From Nocardioides sp. T2.26MG-1 (GTDB taxonomy: Bacteria > Actinomycetota > Actinomycetes > Propionibacteriales > Nocardioidaceae): 64,000 nt of DNA. The notes beneath the pieces were generated by a model, which did not search any database, was not told the origin of the DNA, and worked only from the letters and a program-made list of their open reading frames with translations. The position numbers were made by a program, and so were the translations under genes. Below are positions 28,665 to 38,751 of this stretch, piece by piece; position 1 is the first letter of the stretch; every line of letters begins with the position of its first letter. Location: positions 1-64,000 of the forward strand of contig NZ_CATNLZ010000012.1 in NCBI RefSeq assembly GCF_950101795.1. The letters are read 5' to 3'.

Positions 28665-30295
28665 GAGACCGGCTCCGCGACGTCGGCGGGCACCAGTGGC
28701 AGCGGGCTGTGCCGGAGCACCCCACCGGCCCGGCGCGGCAGCGTGAGCCGGAACTGCGCGCCCTCCCCCGGACGGCCCCAGGCCTGCAGCCAGCCACCGT
28801 GCAGGTGGGTGTCCTCGAGCGCGATCGACAGACCGAGCCCGGTCCCGCCACTGGTGCGCGCCCGCGCCGGGTCGGCACGCCAGAACCGGTTGAAGACCAT
28901 CGAGGCCTCCCCGGGCGCCAGGCCCACCCCGTGGTCTCGGACCGCGATCGCGGCGGCATGCTCGTCGCCGGCGACGTACAGCACGATGCCCGCATGGGGA
29001 CCCTCCGCGGCCGCGTGGTCGATCGCGTTGGTGACCAGGTTGCGCACGATCCTCTCGACCCGGCGCACGTCGGCCTCCGCGAGGCAGGCATCGCCGGGTG
29101 CCCGGACCTCGACGGTCACGTGCCGCTGCTCGGCCAGCGGGCGGGTGACGTCGACGATGCGGCGCGCCACGTCGACGAGGTTGACGTCGTCGAGCTCCAG
29201 CACGGCGGCGCCGGCGTCGAAGCGGCTGATCTCGAGCAGGTCGGCGAGCAGCGTCTCGAACCGGTCCAGCTCGGTCTGGAGCAGCTCGGCGGCGCGCGCC
29301 GTGGCGGGGTCGAAGCCCCGGCGGGCGTCGTGCAGGACGTCGCCGGCCATCCGCACGGTCGTGAGCGGGGTGCGCAGCTCGTGGGACACGTCGGACACGA
29401 AGCGTCGTTGCACCCTGCTGAGCTCCTCGAGCTGGCGGATCTGGCGTTGCAGGTTGCTGGCCATCTGGTTGAACGACGTCGCGAGCCGGGCCAGGTCGTC
29501 CTCACCGGACACCTTGAGTCGCTCCTGGAGCTGCCCGGCGGCCAGCCGCTCCGCGACCTGGCGGGCGAGCCGGATCGGGGTGACCACCTGCCGGGTGACC
29601 AGCCAGGTCATCCCGGCGACCAGCACGAGCAGCAGCACGCCGGCGGTCAGCAGGGCGCGGGTCACCAGCGCCAGCGTCTCCTCCTGCTCGTCGAGCGGGA
29701 ACAGGTAGTAGAGCGTGTAGGACTCCGCGTCCGAGGGCAGCTGCACCTGGGAGCCGACCGCGATGCCCGGTCGCTCGGTGACGGTCCCGTCGGGCCCGGT
29801 GCGCCGGATCGAGGTGTAGGTCCACGCGGTCGAGGACGACGAGTCGAAGTGCTGCTCGAGCGAGCCCGGCACACTGCGGGTGTCCAGGCCCCTGGTGCGG
29901 CTGGCGCCACCGTCGGCGATCCGGCTGCCGGGCGTGGTGGGGCCGACCAGCACGACGGAGTAGCCACGGGTCTCGCCGCGCTGGATCAGGGTGCCGGCGA
30001 GCGACTGCTGCTGACCGAAGGGGTCGCTGACGATCCCCGGAGCCGCGTCCAGGAGGTCGCGCGCCTCGGCGGTCTCGTCGTTCGCCTCGGCCACGACCGC
30101 GTCGACGCGGTGCTCGAGCAGGCCGTCACGGGTCTGCTGGAGCAGGAACCAACCCACGACACTGACGACCCCGGCGGACAGGATCAGCGTGCTCGCCACC
30201 ACGCGCGCCTGGATCGAGCGTCGCCAGAAGGTGAGCCCCCGACGGACGGACTCGGGCAGCCTGTGGGAGCCGGCTGACGAGCGCAGGTGGAGCAC
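28661..30295 (-). CDS. mtrB: Sensor histidine kinase MtrB
   Basis: The 544-residue kinase has membrane helix 1 at about 32-53, an extracytoplasmic domain of about 155 residues, helix 2 at about 211-234, HAMP at about 235-288, HisKA with His305 (FVSDVSHELRTPLTTVRMAG) and HATPase boxes NLVTNAIDHA, DHGVGLAP and GGTGLGLSIA. It phosphorylates MtrA. GTG 30295 lies 8 nt after the mtrA stop; upstream open frame overlaps mtrA and is not homologous. No strong ribosome site is seen, suggesting coupling to mtrA. Confidence 0.95.
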   Translation of the reverse strand: MLHLRSSAGSHRLPESVRRGLTFWRRSIQARVVASTLILSAGVVSVVGWFLLQQTRDGLLEHRVDAVVAEANDETAEARDLLDAAPGIVSDPFGQQQSLAGTLIQRGETRGYSVVLVGPTTPGSRIADGGASRTRGLDTRSVPGSLEQHFDSSSSTAWTYTSIRRTGPDGTVTERPGIAVGSQVQLPSDAESYTLYYLFPLDEQEETLALVTRALLTAGVLLLVLVAGMTWLVTRQVVTPIRLARQVAERLAAGQLQERLKVSGEDDLARLATSFNQMASNLQRQIRQLEELSRVQRRFVSDVSHELRTPLTTVRMAGDVLHDARRGFDPATARAAELLQTELDRFETLLADLLEISRFDAGAAVLELDDVNLVDVARRIVDVTRPLAEQRHVTVEVRAPGDACLAEADVRRVERIVRNLVTNAIDHAAAEGPHAGIVLYVAGDEHAAAIAVRDHGVGLAPGEASMVFNRFWRADPARARTSGGTGLGLSIALEDTHLHGGWLQAWGRPGEGAQFRLTLPRRAGGVLRHSPLPLVPADVAEPVS

Positions 30296-30303
30296 GGGTC
30301 GTC

Positions 30304-31008
30304 CTACGCGGTTCCGGCTTTGTACCCCACGCCACGGACCGTCACGACGATCTCGGGGTTCTCGGGATCGTGCTCGACCTTGGAGCGCAGCCGCTGGACG
30401 TGGACGTTGACGAGGCGCGTGTCGGCGGCGTGGCGGTAGCCCCACACCTGCTCGAGGAGCACCTCGCGCGTGAAGACCTGCCACGGCTTGCGGGCCAGGC
30501 ACACGAGCAGGTCGAACTCGAGCGGCGTCAGGCTGATCCGCTCACCCCCGCGGGTGACCGCGTGACCGGCGACGTCGATCGCGAGGTCGCCGATCGTCAG
30601 CGTCTCCTGGCTCGGGGCGTCGAAGCGGCGCACCCGGGCCCGGATCCGGGCGACCAGCTCCTTGGGCTTGAACGGCTTGACGACGTAGTCGTCGGCGCCC
30701 GACTCCAGGCCCACGACCACGTCGACCGTGTCACCCTTGGCGGTCAGCATCACGATCGGGACACCGGACTCGGCGCGGATCTCCTTGCACACGTCGATGC
30801 CGTCCTTGCCGGGCAGCATCAGGTCGAGCAGCACCAGGTCGGGGCGGTACTCGCGGAACGCGTCCATCGCCAGGTCGCCGCGGCCGACCATGTGGCTGTC
30901 GAAGCCCTCCTGGCGCAGCACGATCGTGAGCATCTCGGCCAGCGAGGCGTCGTCGTCCACGACCAGGATCCGTCCCTTGGTCAGGCTCTCGGACGCAGGC
31001 TCGCTCAT
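30304..31008 (-). CDS. mtrA: Response regulator MtrA
   Basis: The 234-residue OmpR/PhoB-type regulator has acidic pocket residues in GRILVVDDDASLAEM, phospho-acceptor Asp62 (LVLLDLMLPGKDG) and Lys in YVVKPFKPKELVAR. The winged-helix output domain includes SLTPLEFDLLVCLARKPWQV and DTRLVNVHVQRLRSKVEHDP. MtrA is essential in mycobacteria and controls cell-wall hydrolases and replication-linked genes. ATG 31008 gives the normal length. It is first in the mtrA-mtrB-lpqB operon. Confidence 0.97.
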   Translation of the reverse strand: MSEPASESLTKGRILVVDDDASLAEMLTIVLRQEGFDSHMVGRGDLAMDAFREYRPDLVLLDLMLPGKDGIDVCKEIRAESGVPIVMLTAKGDTVDVVVGLESGADDYVVKPFKPKELVARIRARVRRFDAPSQETLTIGDLAIDVAGHAVTRGGERISLTPLEFDLLVCLARKPWQVFTREVLLEQVWGYRHAADTRLVNVHVQRLRSKVEHDPENPEIVVTVRGVGYKAGTA

Positions 31009-31104
31009 GGTGTCCAGTGTGCCAGCCCCGGCCCGCTCGTTTGGGACGTACCTCCCGAGGACGGGCCGGTGGGGCGGCCCCGTGTGACCACCCCACCGAT
31101 CACC

Positions 31105-31157
31105 GGTCTCGATATGCCGGTCGCGACCTCCTTCGTCGGTCGCGCGGCTACTCGACC
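31105..31157 (-). repeat. Palindromic module behind sahH
   Basis: On the minus strand it begins GGTCGAGTAGCC, has arms CGCGACC and GGTCGCG around a changed loop GACGAAGGA, and ends GGCATATCGAGACC. It lies between the sahH hairpin and the mtrA promoter region, so it may also lie near mtrA regulation. Confidence 0.7.
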
Positions 31158-31169
31158 CAGCGCGTGTTT

Positions 31170-31195
31170 CCTGAGCCGAGCAAGCTCGGCTCAGG
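31170..31195 (-). terminator. Hairpin after sahH
   Basis: Perfect 12-bp arms CCTGAGCCGAGC and GCTCGGCTCAGG surround 2 nt, 5 nt from the sahH stop. There is no U-run. It should end sahH transcription before mtrA, which is on the same strand. Confidence 0.6.
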
Positions 31196-31199
31196 CGCC

Positions 31200-32642
<1,443 letters not shown>

Positions 32643-32799
32643 CGGTTGTCTCCTCGTGAGGTGGAGTCAGGTCTGCGTCGTGCATCTGCACGTCTTGGGA
32701 TCTCCCACGCGGACGCTGCAAAGCCTAGGACGGCGATCACCGGTTGGCGGAATCCTCGCGCCTGGTCGCCACCCGGGCCGGCCGGCCCCGAGCGAACGG

Positions 32800-33744
32800 T
32801 CAGTGAGCGGCGGCGGTCTTCTTGGGGAACGGCAGCAGGTGCATGACGACCATGACGAGCCCGCCGACGATCAGGCCGAGGACGGCGGACGCCACGGTGT
32901 TGACCGTCCAGCCGAGCGCGCCGCCCGCGCCGGACACCGCGTCGTGGACCTTCTCCTCGAGGTGGTGCACGGCGTCGTACGGCGCGTGCCAGCCGAGGTC
33001 GTCGAGCCCCACCAGCTCGATGTGGCCGCCGACCCACAGCATCGCGGCCGTGCCGACCACGGAGATCGTGGTGAGCAGCCGCGGCATGAACGCGACCAGG
33101 CCGCGGCCGAGCCGCTGCAGCGCGGCCGACGAGCGCTGGGTCAGGTGCAGGCCGACGTCGTCAATCTTCACGATCACCCCGACCACGCCGTACACGCCGA
33201 TCGTGATCACGATCGCGACCACCACGAGGATCAGCAGCCGGCTGAGGAACGGCTCGTCGGCGACCTCGTTCAGCGCGATCACCATGATCTCGGCCGACAG
33301 GATCAGGTCGGTGCGGATCGCGCCGCTGACCATCTGCTTCTCGGCGTCGGCACCGGCCTCCGCGACCGGGGCGCCGTGCGCGTCGTGGCCGCGGATCCGG
33401 CCCCAGACCTTCTCAGCCCCCTCGTAGCAGAGGTAGGCACCGCCGGTCATCAGGATCGGGGTCAGCAGCCACGGCAGGAACTGGCTGAGCACCAGCGCCA
33501 CCGGGAGGATCAGCAGCAGCTTGTTGCGGATCGAGCCGATCGCGATCCGGCGGATCATCGGCAGCTCACGGTCGGCGGTGACGCCGTGGACGTACTGCGG
33601 GGTCACCGCGGTGTCGTCGACGACCACCCCGGCGGCCTTGGTGGTCGCCCGGCCGGCGGCGGCCCCGACGTCGTCGACCGACGCCGCGGCCAGGCGCGCG
33701 AGCGCGGCGACGTCGTCGAGCAGCGCGAACAACCCTCCAGCCAT
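32800..33744 (-). CDS. DUF808 (YedI-like) membrane protein
   Basis: The 314-residue protein has the N-terminal family signature MAGGLFALLDDVAALARLAA and ASVDDVGAAAGRATTKAAGV, then about five to six membrane helices (LLLILPVALVLSQFLPWLLT; LLILVVVAIVITIGVYGVVG; GLIVGGLVMVVMHLLPF). The segment RTDLILSAEIMVIALNEVAD is strongly conserved in DUF808. Function is unknown. ATG 33744 follows TAGCCT by 7 nt and is probably leaderless. Confidence 0.9.
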   Translation of the reverse strand: MAGGLFALLDDVAALARLAAASVDDVGAAAGRATTKAAGVVVDDTAVTPQYVHGVTADRELPMIRRIAIGSIRNKLLLILPVALVLSQFLPWLLTPILMTGGAYLCYEGAEKVWGRIRGHDAHGAPVAEAGADAEKQMVSGAIRTDLILSAEIMVIALNEVADEPFLSRLLILVVVAIVITIGVYGVVGVIVKIDDVGLHLTQRSSAALQRLGRGLVAFMPRLLTTISVVGTAAMLWVGGHIELVGLDDLGWHAPYDAVHHLEEKVHDAVSGAGGALGWTVNTVASAVLGLIVGGLVMVVMHLLPFPKKTAAAH

Positions 33745-33751
33745 GTGCGGA

Positions 33752-33757
33752 AGGCTA
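33752..33757 (-). promoter_or_regulatory. Leaderless -10 box of the DUF808 gene
   Basis: TAGCCT on the minus strand ends 7 nt before ATG 33744. Confidence 0.5.
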
Positions 33758-33801
33758 TCGGGCGGTCCGCAACCCGCCGACCGGCTGGGTCAGGCCCGCG
33801 G

Positions 33802-34956
33802 TCAGACGGGGGCCGGCTGGAAGATGCAGGCCGAGTCCTCGGCCAGCGGGTCGCCGGTGTCGGCGTACGCCCGGGCCCGCGAGCCGCCGCACAGGTCGGC
33901 GAACTCGCACCGCCCGCACCGGCCGCTGAACTCCGAGGCCCGGATGCTGCGCAGCACCTTGTTGTCGCGGTAGATCTCGGCCAGCGGCCGGTCCCGCACC
34001 GAGCCCAGCGGGAGCGGCAGGAAGCCGGCCGGGTAGACCTCGCCGTCGTAGGCGACGAACACGATGCCCTTGCCGTCGCGGGTGGAGACGGTGTGCGCGG
34101 TCGACCGGCCCCGGCCCGGGCCGGCGCGCTCGACCAGGCGGTCGTGGAGGCGGTGGTACGTCGCGGTGTCCGGCGCGGGCACCCCGGCCTTGCGCTGGAC
34201 GACGATCCTGCGGAAGAACGGCGCCTCCACCGTGCGCACCGTGAAGCCGTAGTGGGAGGTGTCGAACAGGAAGTGGCACACGTCCTCGTGCTCGGCCGGC
34301 GTGATCGCGCCGGTGGCCTCGCCGCGACCGACGTGCACCAGGAAGAACACCTCCCAGATCGCGACCCCCGTCTCGGCCATGAGCGCGGCGATGTCCGCGA
34401 GCTCGTCGAGGTTGGCGCGCATCACGGTGGTGTTGATCTGCACCTTCAGCCCGGCGTCGACGAGCGCCCGGATCGCGAGCACCGTCTCCTCGAAGTGGCC
34501 GGGGATGCCGCGGACGCCGTCGTGCGTCTCGGGCGTCGCGCCGTCCAGGCTGAGCGAGACCGCCTTGACCCCGGAGTCGACCATGCGGCCGATCGTCTCG
34601 GGGGTCAGCATCGGGGTGACCGACGGCGACATCGCGACCGGGACGCCCAGGCCGTTGGCGTACTCCACCATGTCGAAGACGTCGGGGCGCAGCAGGCAGT
34701 CCCCGCCGGTGAGGATCAGGATCGGGTACGGCCGGCCGAAGGCGGCGACCTGGTCGATCAGCGCGCGCCCCTCGGCGCCGCTCAGCTCGCCCGGCAGCGG
34801 GTCGGGCGCCGCGGACGCCCGGCAGTGCCGGCAGGCGAGCAGGCACGCGCGGGTGACCTCCCAGAACACCAGCATCGGCCGCTGCCCGTAGTCGACCGAC
34901 CGGGGCAGCGTGAGGCCGGCGGGGTGGCCGGGGGGGTGGCCGGTGGGGTGGTTCAT
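33802..34956 (-). CDS. Radical SAM/SPASM protein, TIGR04053-like
   Basis: The 384-residue protein has the radical SAM cluster motif CX3CX2C at Cys38, Cys42, Cys45 (ACLLACRHCRAS), ILILTGGDCLLRPDVFDMV, and a C-terminal SPASM-type Cys group (CGRCEFADLCGGS... plus a late Cys) for auxiliary clusters. It resembles AhbD/NirJ-like enzymes that act on heme precursors. It overlaps the porphyrinogen oxidase gene by 4 nt (ATGA), which supports a tetrapyrrole role, perhaps an alternative decarboxylation. A 12-nt in-frame repeat makes HPTGHPPGHPAG at the N-terminus. AAGGAG lies before ATG 34956. Confidence 0.82.
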   Translation of the reverse strand: MNHPTGHPPGHPAGLTLPRSVDYGQRPMLVFWEVTRACLLACRHCRASAAPDPLPGELSGAEGRALIDQVAAFGRPYPILILTGGDCLLRPDVFDMVEYANGLGVPVAMSPSVTPMLTPETIGRMVDSGVKAVSLSLDGATPETHDGVRGIPGHFEETVLAIRALVDAGLKVQINTTVMRANLDELADIAALMAETGVAIWEVFFLVHVGRGEATGAITPAEHEDVCHFLFDTSHYGFTVRTVEAPFFRRIVVQRKAGVPAPDTATYHRLHDRLVERAGPGRGRSTAHTVSTRDGKGIVFVAYDGEVYPAGFLPLPLGSVRDRPLAEIYRDNKVLRSIRASEFSGRCGRCEFADLCGGSRARAYADTGDPLAEDSACIFQPAPV

Positions 34957-36374
34957 GCGGACGCTCCTTGCGCTGTGAGGATGCGGGTGGCGGTCGCCTC
35001 GGCCTGGGCCACGCACCCGGCGAGGCCGACGCCGCGGTACGCCGCGCCGGTCAGGTCCAGGCCCGGCAGCCCGGCCAGCTCCGCGTCGAGGGCCGTGAGC
35101 CGGGCGGCGTGCCCGACGACGTACTGCGGCATCGCGGCCGGCCACCGCTGGACGATCCCGTCGAGCGGCTCGGCACGGATCCCGAGCATCCGCGAGAGGG
35201 CCTCGCGGACCTCCCCGACGAGCCCCCCGTCGTCCATCGTGAGCCAGCGTGAGTCCCCGGCCCGGCCGACCATGGCCTTGACCAGCACGAGGTCGTCGCT
35301 GGGCTGGGGCCACTTCTGCGACAGCCAGCTGCAGCCGACGATCAGCTCGCCCTCGACCGGCGGGACGAGGAAGCCCGTGCCCGGCGGCAGCGGCGGCACC
35401 TGGTCGCGCCGGAACGCCAGGGTCACGTTGGCGACGTCGACGTACCCGATGCCGCGCAGCAGCTCGGCCGCGCCCGGCGCGAGGTCCGCGAGCAGGTCGG
35501 CGGTGACGTACGCCGGGGTCGCGAGCACGACGTGGGACGCGGGGAGGAGCCGGTCGTCGGTGCGCACCGTCCAAGATCCGTCGGACCTGCGGTCGAGACC
35601 GCGGGCCGCGGCGCCGGTCAGGACGGTCTCGGGGCCGAGCTCGTCGACGAGACGCGCGGTGAGCCCGGAGAGACCGCCACGCAGCGACACCAGCGGGGCG
35701 CTCGGGCGCCCCGCTGGCGTGGGGGCGCTGCGGCGCCGGCGGCGCATGGTGAGGTAGAGGCTGCGGCCTGAGCGGGCCATCGCGGCGATCTCGGGCACCG
35801 TGCTGGTGGCGCTCAGGAGCGCCGGGTCGCCGGCGTGGACGCCGCCGAGCAGGGGCGCCACCAGCCGGTCGTAGACCCCGGCACCGAACCGCGGCCGGAC
35901 CAGGTCGGCGACCGACGGGTCGTCGGGCAGCCGGGACGGCGGCAGCACGAGGTCGAGCCCGGCCCGGGCCACCTCGGTGGGGCGGAGCAGCCCGGAGCGC
36001 AGCAGCGGGACCAGCCGCTCGGGCAGGCCGAAGGCCATCCCCGGCGGGAGCGGCCGCAGCGCGCCCCGGGACCAGACGTAGGAGCCGGAGCTCTGCGGCT
36101 CGACGACGGTCTCCGCCAGGCCGAGCGACGCCACCAGCCCGCCGAGCTCGGGGGCCCGGGACAGGTAGGCGTCGGGCCCGGTGTCGACCGGACGGGCGGC
36201 GACCTGCACGGTGTGGACCTTGCCGCCGGGACGCTCCGAGGCCTCGAGCACCCGCAGCCGGGCCTCCGGGCCGAGCCGCTGCCGCAGGAAGTACGCCGTC
36301 GCCAGGCCGCTGATGCCGCCGCCCACCACGACGACCTGGGCGTGCGCGCGCTCGTGCCCGCCGGTCCCGGTCAT
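34953..36374 (-). CDS. hemG: Coproporphyrinogen/protoporphyrinogen oxidase
   Basis: The 473-residue FAD enzyme has the dinucleotide motif VVVVGGGISGLATAYFLRQR and RVLEASERPGGKVHTVQ near the N-terminus, and a C-terminal FAD motif LDLTGAAYRGVGLAGCVAQA. This is the HemY/CgoX-type oxygen-dependent oxidase; in Actinobacteria it normally makes coproporphyrin III. ATG 36374 is used because it places the FAD motif at residues 12-31; upstream frame is not homologous. Overlap with the radical SAM gene suggests a heme-linked pair; hemE and chdC are not in the window. Confidence 0.9.
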   Translation of the reverse strand: MTGTGGHERAHAQVVVVGGGISGLATAYFLRQRLGPEARLRVLEASERPGGKVHTVQVAARPVDTGPDAYLSRAPELGGLVASLGLAETVVEPQSSGSYVWSRGALRPLPPGMAFGLPERLVPLLRSGLLRPTEVARAGLDLVLPPSRLPDDPSVADLVRPRFGAGVYDRLVAPLLGGVHAGDPALLSATSTVPEIAAMARSGRSLYLTMRRRRRSAPTPAGRPSAPLVSLRGGLSGLTARLVDELGPETVLTGAAARGLDRRSDGSWTVRTDDRLLPASHVVLATPAYVTADLLADLAPGAAELLRGIGYVDVANVTLAFRRDQVPPLPPGTGFLVPPVEGELIVGCSWLSQKWPQPSDDLVLVKAMVGRAGDSRWLTMDDGGLVGEVREALSRMLGIRAEPLDGIVQRWPAAMPQYVVGHAARLTALDAELAGLPGLDLTGAAYRGVGLAGCVAQAEATATRILTAQGASA

Positions 36375-36449
36375 GCAGCCATCCTCGCCGCGCGCGGGTC
36401 CCGACCGCCCGGACCGAAGGTCCTTCGTCCGGGTGGCGCTGGTCACCCG

Positions 36450-36496
36450 TCAGCGCGGGATCAGCGCGGGATCAGCACGGCGTCAGCGCGGCGTCA
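36450..36496 (-). repeat. 11-bp tandem repeat carrying five TGA triplets
   Basis: On the minus strand TGA occurs exactly every 11 nt (ending positions 36496, 36485, 36474, 36463, 36452), in units like GCGCTGATCCC. The first TGA is the stop of the acyltransferase gene. Because 11 is not a multiple of 3, the array places stops in all three frames. Confidence 0.75.
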
Positions 36497-37681
36497 GCGG
36501 AGGCGGACCCCCGCGCGCGGGGCGTGCCCGGTCTCGATGCCGGTCTCGATGTCGGCCTCGATCTCCGCCTCGATCTCCGCCTCGATCTCGGCCTCGATCT
36601 CGGGCTGGACCTGGTCCTTGACCACCGCGAGGTCGACGGCGTGCCGCACGTGCCGCTCGGCGTAGCCCAGCGGGTCGACCACGTCGTTGAGCCGCGTCGC
36701 CAGCGGCCGCCAGGCGAGCAGCAGCGCCAGCGCCACCGCGGCGGCCGTCGTGACCACGAACGAGACCACCGCGTGCGCGTCGGCCCAGGAGCCGTAGCCG
36801 GCGTACTCGGCGCCCTTCACCGCGAAGCCGTGGAACAGGTAGACGACCAGCGTCCAGGTGCCCATCCGGGTGAACCAGCCGGTCACCCGCGGCACGAGGG
36901 ACAGGAACGCGGCGGCACCCAGCGTGCCGATCACCAGCACCAGCGCCCGGGTCAGCAGCGCCCGGAGGTCGTCGGCATAGCCCATCTCGTCGTAGCGGGA
37001 GCGGTAGTAGAGCCACTCGGTGCTGGCCCAGACGTCGGTCCAGGTGGTGAGGATCCAGATGGCGACGAACACCACGACGCCCGCGACCTGCACGCGCCGG
37101 TGGCGCAGCAGCTCGAGCCGCTCGGGGGTTGCCTTGAGCCCCATCACGAAGAACGGCAGCAGGCCCAGCACGCGGGCGATGTCGAGGGTGTCGCCGGCGT
37201 ACATCCCGGCCGCGAGGCTGATCGCGACGGCCACGACCAGCCCGACCGGCAGGGGCCGGAAGATCGGCGTCATCAGCCGCCAGAGGAACAGCGCGGCGAG
37301 GTACCACATCGGCCAGTGCGGGTCGCGGAACAGGTCGGCGAGCTCCTCACCCCCGACGTAGACCCGGAACAGCGCCAGCGCGCACTCGAAGACGAGGTAG
37401 GGCACCACGACCATCCGGAACAGCTTCCACATCCGGACCCGGGTGTAGCTGAACGAGCGCGACAGGTAGCCGGTGACCAGCACGAACGCCGGCACGTGCC
37501 AGGCGTAGAGGAAGTCGTAGAAGTGGTCGGTGACGGCGTTGTCCGGCAACAGCGTCCACGCGTGCCCGACGACCACCAGTGTGACCAGCGCCATCTTGGC
37601 GTTGTCGAACCAGGGGTCGCGCGCGACGGGCTCCCGTGGAGGGACCGCCGTCGAGGCCGGGGGCGGGTTCTGGATCGGCAT
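36494..37681 (-). CDS. Acyltransferase family 3 membrane protein
   Basis: The 395-residue protein starts WFDNAKMALVTLVVVGHAWT, the OAFA-type acyltransferase 3 N-terminus with its conserved Asp/Asn and catalytic His, and has about ten membrane helices. Members move acetyl or other acyl groups onto surface glycans or lipids; the target is unknown. The cytosolic tail ends in a 4-residue repeat, EAEIEAEIEAEIEADI, encoded by 12-bp repeats. The ATG 37681 start lacks a clear ribosome site. The gene follows the SIS-domain gene by 29 nt on the same strand. Confidence 0.85.
   Translation of the reverse strand: MPIQNPPPASTAVPPREPVARDPWFDNAKMALVTLVVVGHAWTLLPDNAVTDHFYDFLYAWHVPAFVLVTGYLSRSFSYTRVRMWKLFRMVVVPYLVFECALALFRVYVGGEELADLFRDPHWPMWYLAALFLWRLMTPIFRPLPVGLVVAVAISLAAGMYAGDTLDIARVLGLLPFFVMGLKATPERLELLRHRRVQVAGVVVFVAIWILTTWTDVWASTEWLYYRSRYDEMGYADDLRALLTRALVLVIGTLGAAAFLSLVPRVTGWFTRMGTWTLVVYLFHGFAVKGAEYAGYGSWADAHAVVSFVVTTAAAVALALLLAWRPLATRLNDVVDPLGYAERHVRHAVDLAVVKDQVQPEIEAEIEAEIEAEIEADIETGIETGHAPRAGVRLR
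36532..36606 (-). repeat. 12-bp tandem repeat inside the acyltransferase tail
   Basis: About six in-frame units of the type GAGATCGAGGCG encode the repeating EAEI/ETGI tetrapeptide. The unit is a multiple of 3, so copy changes keep the frame. Confidence 0.7.
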
Positions 37682-37710
37682 TCAGAACCCATACCCGATG
37701 ACGACCGGCT

Positions 37711-38739
37711 TCAGTCCTCCACGAGACCGAGACGGAGGTACTCGGCGGCGTAGCGGCCGCTGAGCATGAGCGAGGCGTAGCGCGCGACCTCGGTCGGCGC
37801 GTCGGTGGTGACGCTCTCGACGCGTACGCCGCGCGAGGCGGCCGCGGCCTGGAGCCGGCCGCGGTGCTCGCGCACCACGGGCTCCTCGGCCCCGTCGTCG
37901 AGCACGAGCAGCATCGGACGCAGCTCGGCGGGCCCGTCGGCGAACGGGTCGACGAACACGTCGCGCTGCCGGGTGGCCTCGAGCACCGGCAGGAGGTGGT
38001 CGGCGTCCCCGGCGAGCGCCGCGCGACCGCTGGCCCGGCGGATGGCCTCGGCGACCCGGCGCGCGGCCCGGGCGGCGAGCACGGACCCACCCCAGACCAG
38101 CGGGTTGGTGTCGGCCAGCGCGATCGCGAGCATCTTGGCGGGGTTGACGGCCAGGTCGCGGTGCGGGGAGCACGCGATCGCCACCTCGTCCAGAGCGGTC
38201 GCCACCTGCTCGGCGTCGGCGCGCGGACCGAGTGAGACCCGGTCGAGATACTCGAGCACCAGCACGGCGGCCGCGAGCTGGTCCCGGTTGTCCGTGGGCA
38301 GGATCGTGCTCCAGCGGCCGGCGGCGTGCTCGGCCACCAGCGAGCCGGCGGGCGCGGCGACCACCACCTGGCAGCCGCGGCGCACCGCCTCGGCCACCGC
38401 GGACGCCGTACCGGTGTCGACGCCGTCGGGCGCCAGCACCACGACCAGGTCGAGGCTGCCGGCCCACCCAGGCAGCGCCGGACCGGGCCAGGCCACGAAC
38501 GGCACCGGGCACCAGGGCTCGAGCACCGCGCGGAGCAGCCGCGAGTCGGGTCCGGCGGCGATCACCGCCCGGGGCCGGGCCAGCTCCTCGGCGCGGGCGA
38601 CCGCATGGTCGGTGGCCTCGGCGGCGTCACCCGCGGCGCGGCGCACGCGGGCGCCGGACTCCGCCAGGTGGCGCAGGGCGCCGTCGTTCTCCAGGGTGGC
38701 CTCGTCGTCGAGGCGGGACTCGTCGAACCAGGTGGCCAT
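37711..38739 (-). CDS. SIS domain protein (Rv3256c-like)
   Basis: The 342-residue protein looks like a sugar-isomerase (SIS) fold: an N-terminal helix-rich part (DDEATLENDGALRHLAESGA), a Rossmann-like core with PRAVIAAGPDSRLLRAVLEP and LDLVVVLAPDGVDTGTASAV, and a C-terminal half with NPLVWGGSVLAARAARRVAE, reminiscent of phosphoglucose/phosphomannose isomerases. In M. tuberculosis Rv3256c also precedes manA and follows manB. It is probably part of mannose-phosphate metabolism; catalysis is not certain because the core motif is weak. Confidence 0.75.
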   Translation of the reverse strand: MATWFDESRLDDEATLENDGALRHLAESGARVRRAAGDAAEATDHAVARAEELARPRAVIAAGPDSRLLRAVLEPWCPVPFVAWPGPALPGWAGSLDLVVVLAPDGVDTGTASAVAEAVRRGCQVVVAAPAGSLVAEHAAGRWSTILPTDNRDQLAAAVLVLEYLDRVSLGPRADAEQVATALDEVAIACSPHRDLAVNPAKMLAIALADTNPLVWGGSVLAARAARRVAEAIRRASGRAALAGDADHLLPVLEATRQRDVFVDPFADGPAELRPMLLVLDDGAEEPVVREHRGRLQAAAASRGVRVESVTTDAPTEVARYASLMLSGRYAAEYLRLGLVED

Positions 38740-38751
38740 CGGGCCCGCCTC

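Noticed and set aside
30310..30502. N-terminal extension of MtrB by about 69 residues
   Set aside because: It would overlap mtrA in another frame and is Arg/Pro-rich without homology, so GTG 30295 was used.
32643..32799. Possible SAH or SAM riboswitch upstream of sahH
   Set aside because: I compared by eye with the SAH consensus and did not find the conserved core; only a normal ribosome binding site is visible.
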